Position numbers and translations under genes: made by a program. Below are positions 1-13,799 of a DNA stretch of 64,000 nt, piece by piece. Below the pieces are notes generated by a model. That model saw nothing but the letters and a program-made list of their open reading frames with translations. It was not told the origin of the DNA and ran no database searches. Positions within the stretch are counted from its first letter, which is position 1. The number at the start of each line of letters is the position of its first letter. The DNA is from Anarhynchus alexandrinus (taxonomy: Eukaryota; Chordata; Aves; Charadriiformes; Charadriidae): NCBI GenBank assembly GCA_008711295.1, contig VUYV01000289.1, positions 286,220 to 350,219 of the forward strand, given 5' to 3'.

Positions 1-3000
1 GACTTCTCGGTTTCTCAATGGGGTGCACATGGTGACAGAAGTGACTAGTGAAATTTTCTTCAGAATTTTCCCTTTCACACAGAACAAGCAGTTTCAAATG
101 TTGCATATTTAAATTGTTTTCTTTTCTTTTTTTAATCTCTTTATGCTCATGAGAATTGGAGCAGAATGAAACCTTCCTACAAATTTTCCAAGAAATCTTT
201 AGCTGAAAACTGCGTGCAACATAGCAAAGAAAAAGGAGTTTAGGATTCATAGAAAAACAAAATAGTAGAATTTCAGACAGCTGAATAGAAGTGAAGTTTT
301 CCTTTATTACATGAGTTTTCTTCCATGAAGAAACACTCTCCTAGAGGACAGCAAGATTTTTTCTCTAATGAGTCAAAGAAAATGAAGAATGTGATGTTTA
401 ATTCTATAACTTGCTATGCAATATAAAGTAAAAAATGGATGGGTATTTGATCGAAGAACATGTTGGTAGGATGCTGCTGTCAGTACCCCTGAAAAGGATA
501 CAGTTCAAGTGTATCTGGGTTTTGTGCATAAGTAGTGTAGTTATATTACATGTACGGAATTCACTGGAATCTAAATTCTTAAGGAATGTAGGAGTTTATT
601 GGTAGAATCATTTTATTTGTGGCATCTTTCTCAGATTTAGAAATAAAACAGAACTTTTATGATTATTTGGTTTGACCTATTGCATAATGTGACTGGGAAT
701 TCCTGTTGAAAAAATGAATAAAGTTTATATTCCCTGCAGAAAATGAAATGTTCTTTCAAATGATATTTAATTTCTCTCAAGGCTTGAAGTAACAGAGAAT
801 TTATTGTATTCCTTGGTAAATTATTCTAGTTCTGTGATCACTCCCACTCTTTAAAAGTTGGCACATTATTATTAACTTAAGTAAATTTTTTCAGTGTAAA
901 TTTTAAACATTATTTTTGTGATGGTCCTTTTCCTAGATTAAAAAGCTGCATAGTCTCAGTAATCTCCTTTTGACATCTACATATGCAAATATAGATCATA
1001 AATCATCTCTAAATTTTAACTTCTTCATTAAGAGGGAAGATTTTGACAATTTCTTTCATTTTCCAACCCTGAACAGAGAAGATTAGGAGACTGTACATTC
1101 TAGGTAATACATGTAAACAAGAAAGTGGTATTTGTCTTTCATGTCTAAGATTTTTACATGTGTCCAGATTTTTTCAGATGATTTCCTTAAAAAAAAAAGA
1201 CAAGTGAATTTTTTTTAAAAAATAAAAGCAGTATCATTTATATGCATCAACTCAGTTCAGGAAAAGAGTCTAATTACTCATAGTCTGCTCCAGAGTTACA
1301 CTGGCCCTGTTCCATGATTGATTTCATTGCTATTTACACGCTAATAAACAGAGACTGGCTTGAGGCTTTTGGAAAGCTTTTCTGAGCTATATTCTAAACA
1401 CAGGTTTAAAACACCTGGCTGTTTTCAGTGGAATCAGGGGGGAAAAAAAAAGTTAAGAAAAAGGCTTATACATTTGCAATGCAATTATGTGATTGTTTTT
1501 AGCAATAGTTAAAATCAGATATTTCAGAAAAAGGAGCAAAAGATCTATAGCTTTCATCTATTTGTGTACTATATATGTTTGCATGTAAAGATGAAGTTAG
1601 GAAGGAAAGGGAAAGGAAAAGTAGGAAGATTTAAGATGTCGCTTTGTGAACCTGGGAAGAAATCAAATGTGGGAAGATCATTTCACCAGCAGAAAGGTGA
1701 AATCCTTATGCTGCAAGTGTACCTTATGGTGTGTACTGGGGAGAAGTGTACCAGACTGAAAACCTGGCCTACTAACACTTATGGCAAAATTCCTATTAAC
1801 GTTATTAAAGTATGGACTTCAATCTGTGTGTAAAATCTGTTTTACTCTTTCACAGAATCCAAAGATGGGAGTCATCTAACATACCTCACCTTCCCCAAGG
1901 TAACCTAAATACATTAACAGCTGCAGCGTAACATGAAAACAGGTGGTACAATACAGTATCTCATAGTTAATAGACTGTTTTATAGAACATATGTCCAGTC
2001 ACAGGTTCACAGCTCTGTATTGTTGTCATGAGCCATGAATTTCACAAGAAGAGATCAGTACTAGTTTAATCGTACCCTTGTCTCAACAATTTTTTGATGC
2101 CTTCAAAATATTTTACTAGCACCACCCCTCCTCATCTCCACGTTCCAGAAAATCATTTGGTTTTCAAAATATGGCAAAGTAAAGATGGGCTTCCTTTCCT
2201 TAATTACACAAAGGTATGAAAATTAAACAGGTATACAAATCACAGAGATAAGAATGGCAAAAGTAAAAAAGAGAAGTTCAGGAAGAGTAGAAAATGGAAC
2301 AGAAAGAGGAATGTATGTATCTCTTCATTTTTTGTTCCTGTCTACTGATACCAAATTGCTGTTCCTTGCTTAAGTGATATCCTGCAATTCATAGTCTGAC
2401 CAGCCTATTTCTCAAATAGCCATTTTCTTCTTCGATATCACATGCTTCTTTTCTTTTATGAAACCTATAGTGAGTGAAATTGCTGAATTTTATGGTCAGT
2501 ATACAAACCAAAGCTTAAGCTGAATTGGGTCTAAAAGGTGCAGAATATATCCTAAAGAGCTGTGCTCAGAGTTTGAGCTACTCTCACTAGTTCTGCAGAA
2601 GAGATGAAAAACAGTGCCTATGTTAAGTCAAACCAAAACAAAATTGTAGGATAATATCTTCTGACTCAAGGGCAGCTGTTCACTCATGACTTTGACATGC
2701 TGACAGTTTTCATAATTCTTTAGTTTCTTTTACATTATTCTTTCCACTCCACCAGAAGCTTGTGATTACGTGATGATAATTGCTAGCCACAGTGGCAACC
2801 CTCCAATTGAGTGGGATTTACTCCTAGGCTCCTATTTGTGTCTCTGTGCAGTCTGGATTTTTTTCAGAATATGTCATACTTGAATAGTGCTGTGTAAATG
2901 AATGCGCTTCAAAGTTATGATATAAAAAAGAAAAGGAATCTTGATGTCACATCTTAGTATTCAACTAAGTAAGCTAGCTAGCAAAATTAGAAAAAATTAA

Positions 3001-3010
3001 GTCTATATAT

Positions 3011-3034
3011 TATTTTATTTATTTATTTATTTTC
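3011..3034. repeat. (TTTA)n microsatellite
   Basis: A short run of TTTA/ATTT units in AT-rich DNA. No further structure is visible. Confidence 0.75.
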
Positions 3035-4007
3035 AAAATATGGTGTTAAAAGAAAACACTGTAGGATTTTATTTTGGTGCATGGCAGAACAAGAAAAGCC
3101 AGGATTTGAAATTCCTTAAAGCTAATTTTTGTTCCATTTGTTGAAACAGGTACTTCACTCTCTAAGCCTGACAAAGGTTATTTTCTTTGAATTCTGTCTA
3201 AGGACACCATCATTAGCCATAAGGAGAAACATAATCAACAGAAAACATAACAGTTGTAATTATTCTGTGTGTCAATTTATATTTTCACAAGGTCAGTATT
3301 TTCAGAGTCCTGGAATGCTGGTATGTTTTTGTTGTAGATTTCTACTTACTAAGGATGCATTTAAATGTTACTCTTAGGTCAAAGTAGTTACAAGAACATC
3401 AAGTCCCATCTGCTTTTGCTAAGGAAAATTCAACTGGATGGTGTATTTATTCAATCTAAAGATTGTTTCAGCTCATGTGATCAGTTTTAAGTAGATGAGT
3501 GGAATTAATCTGCATAAACTCTTGAGCAATCCACTTGAACTGCGGAGTTATCTTGCATGATACCTCTGAGAAATTCAGTTTCCTGGATAAATAACAAAGG
3601 AGTCAATAATTCTGAGAAAGACTGGGAAATATGATCACTCGTTTTAGGGTTGTATTGCTAACAGCTTTTATGATGCCAGCTTTTTGAGTAATTTTTTTTT
3701 CCCTTTTTTCTGGTGTTTTTTTTTTCATAACAGTAGCGAAAACATGTGAGCAAACAAGACCCTGTTGTTGCATCAAAGTCACTGGTTTGTGAAATATTGA
3801 ACAAAGAATGATAAAGCTTTAACAAACATAATTTCAACAAAATCCTGTTATTTTCTGAATTGTGTTAACAAATAATACATTTCAAAATTTATGAACTGCT
3901 GTACTTGTATCAAAACCAATACATGATATCTGTATTTCTTTCTCAAGAACTGGGGGAACTAAAGGAGGCCTAAGTATCCTTTCTGAAATAAGTAACTATT
4001 TGCAGAA

Positions 4008-4063
4008 TAAAAAAAAACAACAACCAACAATCAACCAAACAACAACAAAAACAAACCCCACAC
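4008..4063. repeat. A-rich (CAA)n/(CAAC)n simple repeat
   Basis: An A-run followed by interspersed CAA, CAAC and CAAAC units, purine-C biased on the plus strand. It could be the tail of an old retrotransposed copy, but no element body is recognisable on either side. Confidence 0.65.
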
Positions 4064-6785
4064 CCTTCATCTTGATGAAGAAATGAATCTTTTTAATAGC
4101 ATTATTATCTTGAACATCAAAATTACCTGTAGATATTATATCCCTGGCTAAGTATGAAGTTGTATGAAAGTATTTTCTTTGACAAACTTGGAATTTTCTG
4201 TTCATTTTACTGCATATAATCTTTTCAAATTCTAAGAGGGGGAAAACACAGTTTATTTACTTGCTGTGATTTAATTTTGGTGTACTATTTTTTTCCTTTT
4301 GAAGGAAATATTACGAATTCCTTTCAGTTTCTTGTCTGCACTTTTTGAACTTTTTATTTATGCCTATTTGATGAAGGAAGGGCCAATGCTTCATGCTATA
4401 TCCAGACAAAATAACCAAATGGATTTATACAAAAACCATTATGACCTTAGTTTTACTGTCAATAATCAAATTCTAGGTTTTTTAAATTATTTTTTTAAGA
4501 GAGAATTAAAAAAGAGTCACATATGTCTGTAAGGTGTTAACAGAGATAGCTTTCTGTACAGATGAAAATGTCATGCCTGAAACTGTACCCCTCTTCAAAG
4601 ATAGGATCTAGTGGATTTTGGCCTACTTTGTAATGTCAAACACAAAGCCTAAGAAAGTGTTTCATTAAAATTATTTTCAACTTTTAATTTTTATCAGTTT
4701 GAATTAACTTATGCTTATTACTACTGTTGTTGTTTTAAGGTCAAAGATAGATTACAATTAAGGTCAGAGTAAAGATCTCGTAAAAAAAAAGTGTCCATTC
4801 ACAATAGCTGGACATATATGGAGGAACTTATACATTTTTTTCCCTGCATGGTAATGGCTAGATTTTCACAGATAAATGTGTTGCTTTTAAAATAAGTTTA
4901 AACAAGAAAAGATATTTTTTTATCTAGAATTCATTTTGGGAGTTGCCTGTTTCCAGATGTAACTGGCCTCCAGATCTTTAAACATAAAACCTTGCTGCTT
5001 GAGTACGTGTGTATTATTAATCATGTTAATATGAGTTTTTAAGGTGTGCCATCATGAGTGATGTCACCCTTTCTCCCTAATACTTGAATCATGGCTCTCT
5101 CTCACAGCTCCTCCTAATGGCAATAAAGACACAAAAAGTATATCTGCAGATCCATGCTTGTCATTTTGTTTAAATTTGCCAGTCAATGCATTTTGAATAC
5201 TGAATGGAAATCCTTTCCGAAGGGCAGAAATTGAGACAAGAAGGGACAGTAGTAATTTTGATGCCTATTACATCTTATAATAGGCCACAGATGCATACTT
5301 ACCTGTTTGTGAGATGGGGTTTCTTGGAGAAACATTGGGAACTGGTCTTCAAAGCCAGTCGGTGTTAACAGACACCCTGCACTCAAGTTCAGGTTTAGGG
5401 TTCAGGGCACTTCAGACAGCTTTTTTCTGAGCTGTGGGCACCCCACATCCCATGGGCATGCACGTGCAAAACTCAGTTAGGTCCCTGTCTAAAGTTTGAA
5501 CAGAAGGCATATTAAAATGTGGGAAGCCAGGAAGATAAATTGTGCCTTATTCAATTTCATACAAGGTACTAGAAAAGGTTTTCTTCTAAGCATAGCTAAC
5601 TGGGCTACGTGAAAGGTAGCCCAATCCATGCCAAATCTACAGGTCAGAGTTTTACTGGTGGTCAGTTATAACTGTAAAACAAAACTTACATTGCTGACCA
5701 GTGTAAGGATAACAGAAAAGCACATAAAGAAAAATAATAATTTTTATAATGTGACTGACCTCTTTTGCAAAAGCAATTTACTTAGTCATCCACAATAAAA
5801 CTATGCCAAAAGAGGGATAACAAAAAAGCCTTTCTCTGTAGACTTTTATCTACTAAAAGACTGCATTCTTCCAGCATTATCTTTATGTGGTTGAAGATAT
5901 TGAGACCATGATTGGCAAATAATTTTAAGAGCATGAAAATATAAACTCCACATTTAAAAACAAGTGAAAACTAATTTGAAAATCTAAACTCACTTCCCTT
6001 CTCTTTATAATACATGTCCAGAAAGAAAAAACTTTATGCAGATGGAGGGAAGGGTGTAAATATATTACTGAAAAATTTATTAAAAAATGGTTAATGTAGA
6101 CCTTTGAGGATGCTTTCTACCGGCTTTTTTTCACCTCTGAGAAGCATGTATTGCTCTCAGTTTGGATGCAATGTTCAAAGAAGACAACTAGCTTCATAAA
6201 AAGCTAGCTAGCAGACTCTGAGTCCCAGAGTGACCATCTGTATCAACTGTAATGAAAAGACTGAGGTTTATTAGATTGGAGATTATATACTTTACACACA
6301 TCTTTTCTCCTCCTTAGCTTTTTTTTTTTTCCCTTTTAAAAATTCATAGCACATTAACAAATGCTTGCAATTTATTTTCTTTCATTTATGGAGCAGAAAA
6401 TATTGCATAAGTGGATCAGGGATGTATTTTGCCAAGAAAGGGAAACTGTATAAGACTGGTGACATTAATGGGAAAGTACAGTTTCTTTACAATTAGTAAT
6501 ATATCCTATTTTTTCTTTTGGGGTACTTTCTTAAAACACTCCATAGAATTATCATGCAATTTCATCTTTTGCAGGTTTATCTCCACTGACCAGGAACCAG
6601 CTTTTCCATTCCTTCTCTTATCTTGAATGATCTTTACTCGTTAGGCAATGGAGTTGTAATCTACAGAAATAGGAACAAAAAGTAGTGTGGTAAACCAATA
6701 TCATGTAATTCAGCATATATTTTAAATCAAGAAAAGCCTAACAAAAACCTACTTTTCTATTTTCTGTGACCTATTGACATGCTGA

Positions 6786-7389
6786 AATTATCCTGGGCTG
6801 CATCAAAAGAAGCGTGACCAGCAGGTAGAGGGAGGTGATTCTCCCCTGCTACTCCACTCTCGTGAGACCCCACCTGGAGTACTGCAATCAGCTCTGGAAA
6901 CCCGAACATAAGAAGGACATGGACCTGTTGGAGTGGGTCCAGAGGAGGGCCATGAAGATGATCAGAGGGCTGGAGCATCTCTCCTATAAGGAAAGGCTGA
7001 GAGAGTTGGGATTGTTCATCCTGGAGAATAGAAGACTCTGGGGACACCTTATAGCAGCCTTTCAGTATCTGAAGGGGGCCTACAAGAAAGCTGGGGAGGG
7101 ACTTTTTACAAGGGCAGGCAGTGATAGGACGAGGGGTAATGGTTTTTAATTGGAAGAGAGTAGATTTAGATTATACATTAGGAAGAAATTCTTTCCTGTC
7201 AGGGTGGTGAGGAACTGGAACAGGTTGCCCAGGGAAGTTGTGGATTCCTCATCCCTGGAAGTGTTCAGGACCAGGTTGGGTGGGGCTTGGAGCTACCTAG
7301 TCTAGTGGGAGGTGTCCCTGCCCATGGCAGGGGAGCTGGAACTAGACGTTTTTAAGGTCCCTTCCAACCTAACACATTCTATGATTCTG
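6786..7389 (+). mobile_element. CR1 LINE 3' fragment (end of ORF2 plus 3' UTR)
   Basis: This is a 5'-truncated copy of CR1, the main avian LINE. It starts in the last part of ORF2, downstream of the reverse transcriptase catalytic core. The open segment from 6835 to 7146 reads [20 protein letters not shown] and then [20 protein letters not shown], the typical CR1 RT C-terminal region. The remainder after a stop is recognisable as the conserved [24 protein letters not shown] segment. The 3' UTR (GGCAGGGGAGCTGGAACTAG, then CTTCCAACCT) leads to the terminal tail ATTCTATGATTCTG at 7376-7389. The copy is dead: truncated, with a stop at 7147. No target-site duplication was seen. The orientation and the family are clear; the exact 5' edge is uncertain by about 10 bp. 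Confidence 0.93.
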
Positions 7390-8676
7390 AGTGAAAAATT
7401 TCTTGTATTGTCATAAAAAATGAGAACTTTAGATATGAAGTGTCAATATAAAAAGAATAATTATTAGGCAATTCCCAAGACCCTTGTGAAACTAACAACA
7501 AAACTTCACTGACTTCTCAGTACAGAAATTTCTACACATATTATAGAAAACGTATGAAACAAATGGTCTCTCTGTACTAAAGTGCTACTTTAGAATGCCT
7601 AATTTGTTGCAAATCAGACTAAATTAGAGCTTAAAATGAGAACATTGCTACCTTGCACTTCACGTAACAATGCTGCATCCTAACACCGTGTAAGCCATCA
7701 CAAGATTTAGAGCTCAGCTCAATCAGGGACAACAAAATTAGAAATAAATAGAGATGGATCAATACAAAGTGGTGTCTGGCATAATGAAACAACCCTTAGG
7801 TAGAAAATCTATTTTATTTCTCTCTCAGCAGCTGTACTCTTTGTAAATCTCTGACCCAGTCCAGTACACAGTATGGTTATTTATTTTATTGAGAAAAAAC
7901 ATGGAGTTACATGTCTTATATTACAGAAATACTATTTTGTTGATTAATAGAGTCGTTAAACAATTTAGTTTTTATTGTTAAAGATACTTGTATTAACACA
8001 GCTGTTATTTAATACAACATTAAGAATTACCTTGTATTTTACACTGGTATGACAATCAATGCTTAGCAGGAAATGTCATCCGCCATGCTTTTATGCAACA
8101 TCAGAATTTTGTGCCAGATGTTGTTGAGCCATTCTAATAATGACAGAAATAAAACCATTCCTTATATGACTGAACACTCAGTATCTGGGGCGGAATGCTC
8201 AGTGCTTATTCCTTTCTTTTCTTTTTTATTTATGCCAAGGCCTAAGGAGAGACTTGTCTGTCCATATTGGGATTTTTAATTTAGAAATATGCCCCCCTTA
8301 TGCCCTCATAGTGCCTCTCTTTCAGTGCCTCCCTAGCTGCTGAAAATTCTGCTTCTGCACATGCCCACAAGTATCTTAGTCAATAGTTAGGTATACAGAC
8401 CATGATTTCAAATCTGTTTTTATTTAGGGTGCTCTTAACACCTTCAACTGTTCTTAAGGGGATGAACTTGGCAGTCATTCTGGAGTGCTATTGACTGGCA
8501 CTGTAACTGCACTATCAGACATCTTTAAACTTGTGGGGATGCTCCTCTCCCGTTCTTATAATATACTAATGTGATAAGCTTTCTTCTATTTTCTCTCCTG
8601 CCAGAAGGCAATTAAAGCCTAACTCACCCAAGAGTACCATATTCACCAAGCTGTGCTAAATTTGAGCACCCTACAC
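7390..8676. other. Unique AT-rich spacer between two CR1 copies
   Basis: About 1.3 kb of AT-rich DNA with no open frame above 68 codons and no recognised repeat or motif. It separates a plus-strand CR1 from a minus-strand CR1. Confidence 0.55.
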
Positions 8677-9370
8677 CACAGAAACACGGAATGGTTGAGG
8701 TTGGAAGGGACCTCTGAAAGTCGTCTGGTCCAACCCACCTGCTCAAACAGCACCACGTGAATTGCCCAGGACTATGTCTAGATTTGGGATTTTTTTTCAA
8801 TATCTCCAAAGAGACTCCACAATCTCCCTGGGCAACTTGTGCCAGTCACCCTTACAGTAAAATAGTGTTTCCTGATGTTCAGAGGGAACCTCCTGTGTTT
8901 CAGTTCTTGCCCATTGCCTTTTGTCCTGTCACTGGACACCACAGAAAAGAAGACCCTGGCTCTGTCCTCTATGCACCCTCCTTTCAGCTATTTATATCCA
9001 TTAATAATATCCCTCCTGAGCCTTCTCTTCTGCAGGCTTAACAGTGCCAGCTCTCTCAGACTTCCCTCATAAGAAAGCTGCTCCAGTCCCTTCAACATCT
9101 TTGTGGCCCTTTGTTGGACTCTCTCCAGTATGTTTGTGCTCTCTTGCATGGGGGATCCCAGAACTGGACACAGCACTCCATGTATAGCCTCAACAATGCT
9201 AAGTAGAGGGGAAGGATCCCTTCCCTCCACATGCTGGCAATACTTTGCCTAATGTAGCCCAGGATATCATTAAACTTCTTTGACACAAGGATTCATTACT
9301 GGCTCATGGTCAACTTGGTGTCCACCAGGACCCCCACGCCTTCTTTTGCCAAGCTACTTTCCAGTTGGGT
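8677..9370 (-). mobile_element. CR1 LINE 3' fragment, minus strand
   Basis: A 5'-truncated CR1 copy read right to left. The 3' end is at 8677-8710, where the plus strand shows ACGGAATGGTTGAGGTTGGA followed by the complement of the conserved 3' UTR. The body encodes, with frameshifts, the end of ORF2: a minus frame at 8988-9230 contains [20 protein letters not shown] and [20 protein letters not shown]. The 5' side reaches the ORF2 segment for a 'VLVDTKLTMS' peptide (plus strand TCAACTTGGTGTCCACCAGG, about 9310-9329). Beyond 9370 two long T runs (about 9387-9415) abut the element. It belongs to the same subfamily as the copy at 59263-59802, judged by the shared ATGGTTGAGG 3' end and 3' UTR wording. 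Disabled by truncation and frame breaks. Confidence 0.92.
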
Positions 9371-9544
9371 AAAAGATTTCCAGCTTTTTTTTTTTTGCCT
9401 TTTTTTTTTTTTTAACATGGTATAGCTGTCTTTAAATTTCAAATCCCATGAGATGGAGGGAATTGTATTCAGGTTTCTTATAATATCTGTGAGCACTTAA
9501 AGCTCTACAGTGTAAAATGGAAAGGAAGAAGTACAGCTTGAATA

Positions 9545-9572
9545 AAAAACCAAAACCAAAACCAAACAAAAA
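9545..9572. repeat. (CCAAAA)n simple repeat
   Basis: Four to five imperfect CCAAAA units in an A-rich context, just beyond the CR1 copy that ends near 9370. Confidence 0.65.
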
Positions 9573-11582
9573 GTACTTGAGCTATATGTTTCCAAGTACA
9601 AAAAAGGCATGTAATACCACAGAGTTCAGAGTTCAAAATACATCCTATTTCCTTTGGACTAGCTCTAGAAAATTCATAGTATATTCTATATCCTGTGGCA
9701 TCTTGTTCCAAGTGTGGGCTATTCTAGATTCTTTTCAGAGCTGTCTCGAGTCCAGAGATTTCATAGCTCATTTACCCAGATAATACATGTTTTGAATAAA
9801 GTTCCAAGGGCAAGGTATTTGAAAATAGGATGTTGCATCACTACCACATTGATACATTAATCCTTTTCCTAGAATTACTTTACAGAGCTTAAGTAAATCA
9901 TTAAATGCTTGACATTTATGGTTCAGAGGTGCCATAATATCCATATTATGAAATCTATTCACAGGAGGAAAAGACCTTCTATATTGTTAATTCTTTTCTC
10001 CAATAAGGTTACAAATAGGTCTTCAGCCAGCCACAAAACACATTAGTCAGTCAAATTCCCCTTACCGCCACAAACAGCTGAAATAAGAGCAAGAAACAAT
10101 ACCTTTTGTAAGATTTTGTAAGGTTTTGATAGTAATCAATCTTTCTCCTGCTGGAGCAGTTTCAAGTTCTTATTGCTTCAAAACCAACTATTTTAATATT
10201 CAGGCTGCTGTTGTTCTGAAGTCTAGAATACATTAAAGTTACTTGTATTTGTTAGATTGGCAGCATTAAAGAGTCTATCTAGCAAGTCAAAAATAAAGTT
10301 TCTTAAAGGGAATTGAGGACAAGTATGATTTGACTATGATTGCTATAGGTGTTTGTCATGTTGATTACTTAGCATACAACAATATTATCCTAAACTTTGC
10401 AAATATGAACTTTTAGGCCTCAAACTACCAAAACAGATGTTAAATTTACATCCAATACTGTAAAAGACAGTTTTCATATGCTTGTTCTAAGCTTTTGAGC
10501 TGTGTTTCAATAAAAATACCTTTTTTAAGTAGTTCTTATTCAATAAAAATCACATAATTGGATTATCCTTAAAAAATTTTTGCCCCCCCAAAAAATCACA
10601 ATCATATTCATTTAAAGTTCTGATTTGGTCTAATAATTGGCAGTGATTTTTTTTTTAATTCTGTATAAATTCTATATCTTTCATTATGTAATCTAACAAA
10701 TCTGGGTGCGTTTTAATCCTTACTGCAAATACGCAGATTAGAAAGCAATAATATCTGATACTTTTAGTATCAGATAATAAGACCAGAAAGTAATATGACC
10801 AGCAGCATCACATTTATTTTATTCTGCTCTTTGCAGAGTCATTAAAAGAGAGAAGAAAGAGTGCATAGTTACTGTTTCAGCTATAGATTTGTGATGACAT
10901 AATACTACTGTAACACCTCAGCTGTGGGTGAGAATGGAAACCATCTGCCTAATTTTCATTTTCTTAGCAAAAGCCCCCTGAGATATCACCTCTTCTTCAG
11001 CTACTCAGAAACAGGTCATTACTTTCTCTGACTTCTCAGCCACCATCTGCTAAGAAATTTTATCTGTTTGTCTGTCTGCTTGTCTGTTTGCCTTTCTTCT
11101 AGAATGAGAAATGAGAAATCTAAATGGCTAAAATACTGCCTTTTATTCTTTATTTTATACCTCCAAGTGTATGTCTGGATTTAACATTAAATCTATGTGA
11201 CTAAACCATGTTGTTAAAGAAATATATTTCTACCATATACTCTTCTTTTACCTCTCACATAGTTCATTGTTCATCTTTCCCATCTCAAAAATTTGAGTTT
11301 AACGTATAGTTTTAATTATTTCATCATTGATTTTTTACATATTTTGATTTCTGTATAATTTTAATTTTGTTTTAATGTAATACTTGATAGAAATGGAGTC
11401 CAGTATTTCCCACCTGAATCAGAATTTCTGTACATCCAATTAAGGAACATGACTTAGTATGATCTGGTTATGGAATTTAATTTTTTTTTTTCCCCAGTAT
11501 ATTTTCACATGAAAAGCTTTTCAGAAATATAGTAATTGAAGAATTTCAGCAAAGTTTGCTCTGAATACTTAAAGGCATTTGA

Positions 11583-11656
11583 GAAAACAAACAAACAAAC
11601 AAACAAACAAAACCAAACCCAAACCCCAAACCCAAGAAAAACCAAACCCTGTAAAA
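11583..11656. repeat. (AAAC)n microsatellite with AAACCC-like extension
   Basis: Seven AAAC units (to about 11613) run into a C-richer section with AAACCC and AAACCCC words. It has no periodicity strong enough to call an interstitial telomere; the vertebrate unit TTAGGG/CCCTAA is absent. Confidence 0.8.
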
Positions 11657-13799
11657 GAGACTGAAAATATTGGGGATGCTTTTGAAAAGGTAGACAGTAA
11701 ATTGCAATTCTGTTATCAAGAGGTGGACTGGAAACTTTTATCTCACCTTATGTAGAAAACAGAAAAATCAGCTAAACTGAAACACAGCAATTTTACAGTT
11801 AGCAAAAGAAAACAATACATAATTAGTTGATTAAGCACCAAAACTTGCTTATGGGAAATAGATTTTTCATTAATATGTGCTTAATAATCTTCGAAAGCTG
11901 ACTTTAAAAATGGATCAGTAATATATGCGCACATAAAGATAATCTAGAGTATCTAAAAATACATAGTGTCTAACATAATGAACATTGAAAAAAATGTATT
12001 TGGAATTCATACTAATTCAGGTAGTTCTAAATATTAGTCACCTTCCAACAAATGGAAACTGTCTTTAGGTGATTTGTTTTATAAGCATCTTCCAGACTAT
12101 TTTCACATGTTCTCCTAATGCAGCTGGCACAGGCTCTTGATGGAACAGACATATTGGTAATCTAGCACTGTGACTAATTATACATTCTTCACCAGGATAA
12201 TTTTCTATATTAACAGCTATTTAAAGAAAGCGTTCCTTTTTTTTTTCTTTGCAAATGTTTATTTGTCCCTTTATTCAACACAAAATTACAATGCTACACA
12301 TAGACTGGTTCTCTAACTATGTTGTGTTGTTTTTCTTTATTTTACACCTTTAATGATAGAAATAGTTGGGTCTTTTACCAAGATTCTTTGGAACTGCTCT
12401 CTGATTCTCCTTCATTCTTAATATTTACAGGAGAAAATTTGTAGTCTAAAAAAGATAATAACTTACAGATTTATCTCTCAGATTTATCTTCATCTGTTTG
12501 TCTCTCAACTAATTGCAACATATCTCTCCACCCCGTACATACATATTTTCACCATAACTTTGGGGAATTTTTCTTTTTATGAAGTTCAGCACAATGCCTA
12601 ATGTATTTGCACACACTTTCTAGTGACCTCTAATCTTGATGCCCTCATGGGCATTTTTACTTCATCCTTCAAAATTAAACTAATGGTACTTCTTTCTTTT
12701 GAGGTTTTTCATGTTCAGCTGCATTACATTTGTATGCTTTTGTTTTAAAGAGCAGGACCTTTCCAGGATAGTCATTCATAAGATCTTTTTTCTTCTTTCT
12801 CCTTTGACGACATTTGTGTTATATCACATTTTAAATTACAGACTTTTCTCTGTCCTGCCTTAAAACTCTTTGTAGTTTTCTTTTTCAGTTTAATAGTTCA
12901 GCAATTTTAATTGTGATGTATTTTTCTCCTTTTTAAAAATGTATTTGTTATTAAGAGGTTCTTAGAGTTCTCTTGATCCTGCAGATACCTTTCTTTGTGT
13001 CTTTTATGCAAATGTCATCCGTGTTTTATAACATACAGACAAGTCTTATGGATACTTTTATTATTTATTACAATTTTGCTTCTTTTGAAATTTCAAAAAG
13101 TTATACATTGTCATTATTTTAACCTTCAGTGTGTCAGAAATACTGTCATAAAACAACACAGTGTTTACAAATGCTGCCATTCTAGACATTTCTATGTAAG
13201 TTTTTTACTTTTGATACCTGTTAGGATTAGCAGGAGTAAACCATCCTGCTAAAATAGGTTCTGACTTTACAGTCTGTTTAGCTTAATAATGAAAGTAGGA
13301 TTCCGGACAAGGCAGCTGAGCCACAGGACTTTACATACCCAGAAGAGATGCCACTCGTGGGGTATCTAATCCAATAGTGTAATGGCAAGGGCGGACTTGG
13401 TGTTCGGAAACTGAAAGTAGCTTTGAAGACCGTATGTTCTTTGAAGTTCAATGTTTTTGTGAACTACACATTGTAGAATTGTGCATCTGGGTTTGATCTG
13501 ATGGATAAAGCACTAAATTATCAGTTTGTTTGTAATTTAAATGCCATATGGAGATAGGGCAGTAGTAGTTCAAAATTGGATACTGTCCACCCACCTTTCA
13601 ATGCTGTCACAGTAGATTGCATTTGCAAGTTTTATAACTATAATAATGTTGTATCTGTCTGACCACAACCTAATGCCTGTATCCATACTTTTGGATACCT
13701 GACAGTTACAAAAAATAATTGTCCTTCACATTTCAAATGCACTTAATGATAACCTACTGTAATTTTTCTTTCTGAATGAATACATTATATTTTTGCTCA

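Larger units (their letters stand above)
1..6785. other. Unique AT-rich DNA, no gene seen
   Basis: No open frame here exceeds about 90 codons and none shows a recognisable domain. Contents are AT-rich unique sequence, short poly-T and poly-A runs (for example a T12 run near 6319) and two simple repeats listed separately. I see no transposon signature before the CR1 copy that begins near 6786. It could be intron or intergenic DNA. Confidence 0.6.

Noticed and set aside
11605..11650. AAACCC-like words suggesting an interstitial telomeric repeat
   Set aside because: They are irregular and continuous with an (AAAC)n microsatellite; the vertebrate CCCTAA unit is absent.
13357..13372. GTGGGGTATCTAATCC, matching a conserved word of the mitochondrial 12S rRNA gene (complement)
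   Set aside because: Only these 16 bases match; the sequence on both sides does not follow 12S rRNA, so a nuclear mitochondrial insertion is not supported.
13370..13430. tRNA- or SINE-like look (AGTGTAATGGCAAGGGCGGA, GTGTTCGGAAACTG)
   Set aside because: The A-box and B-box likeness is poor, no cloverleaf can be drawn by eye, and no SINE body or tail follows.
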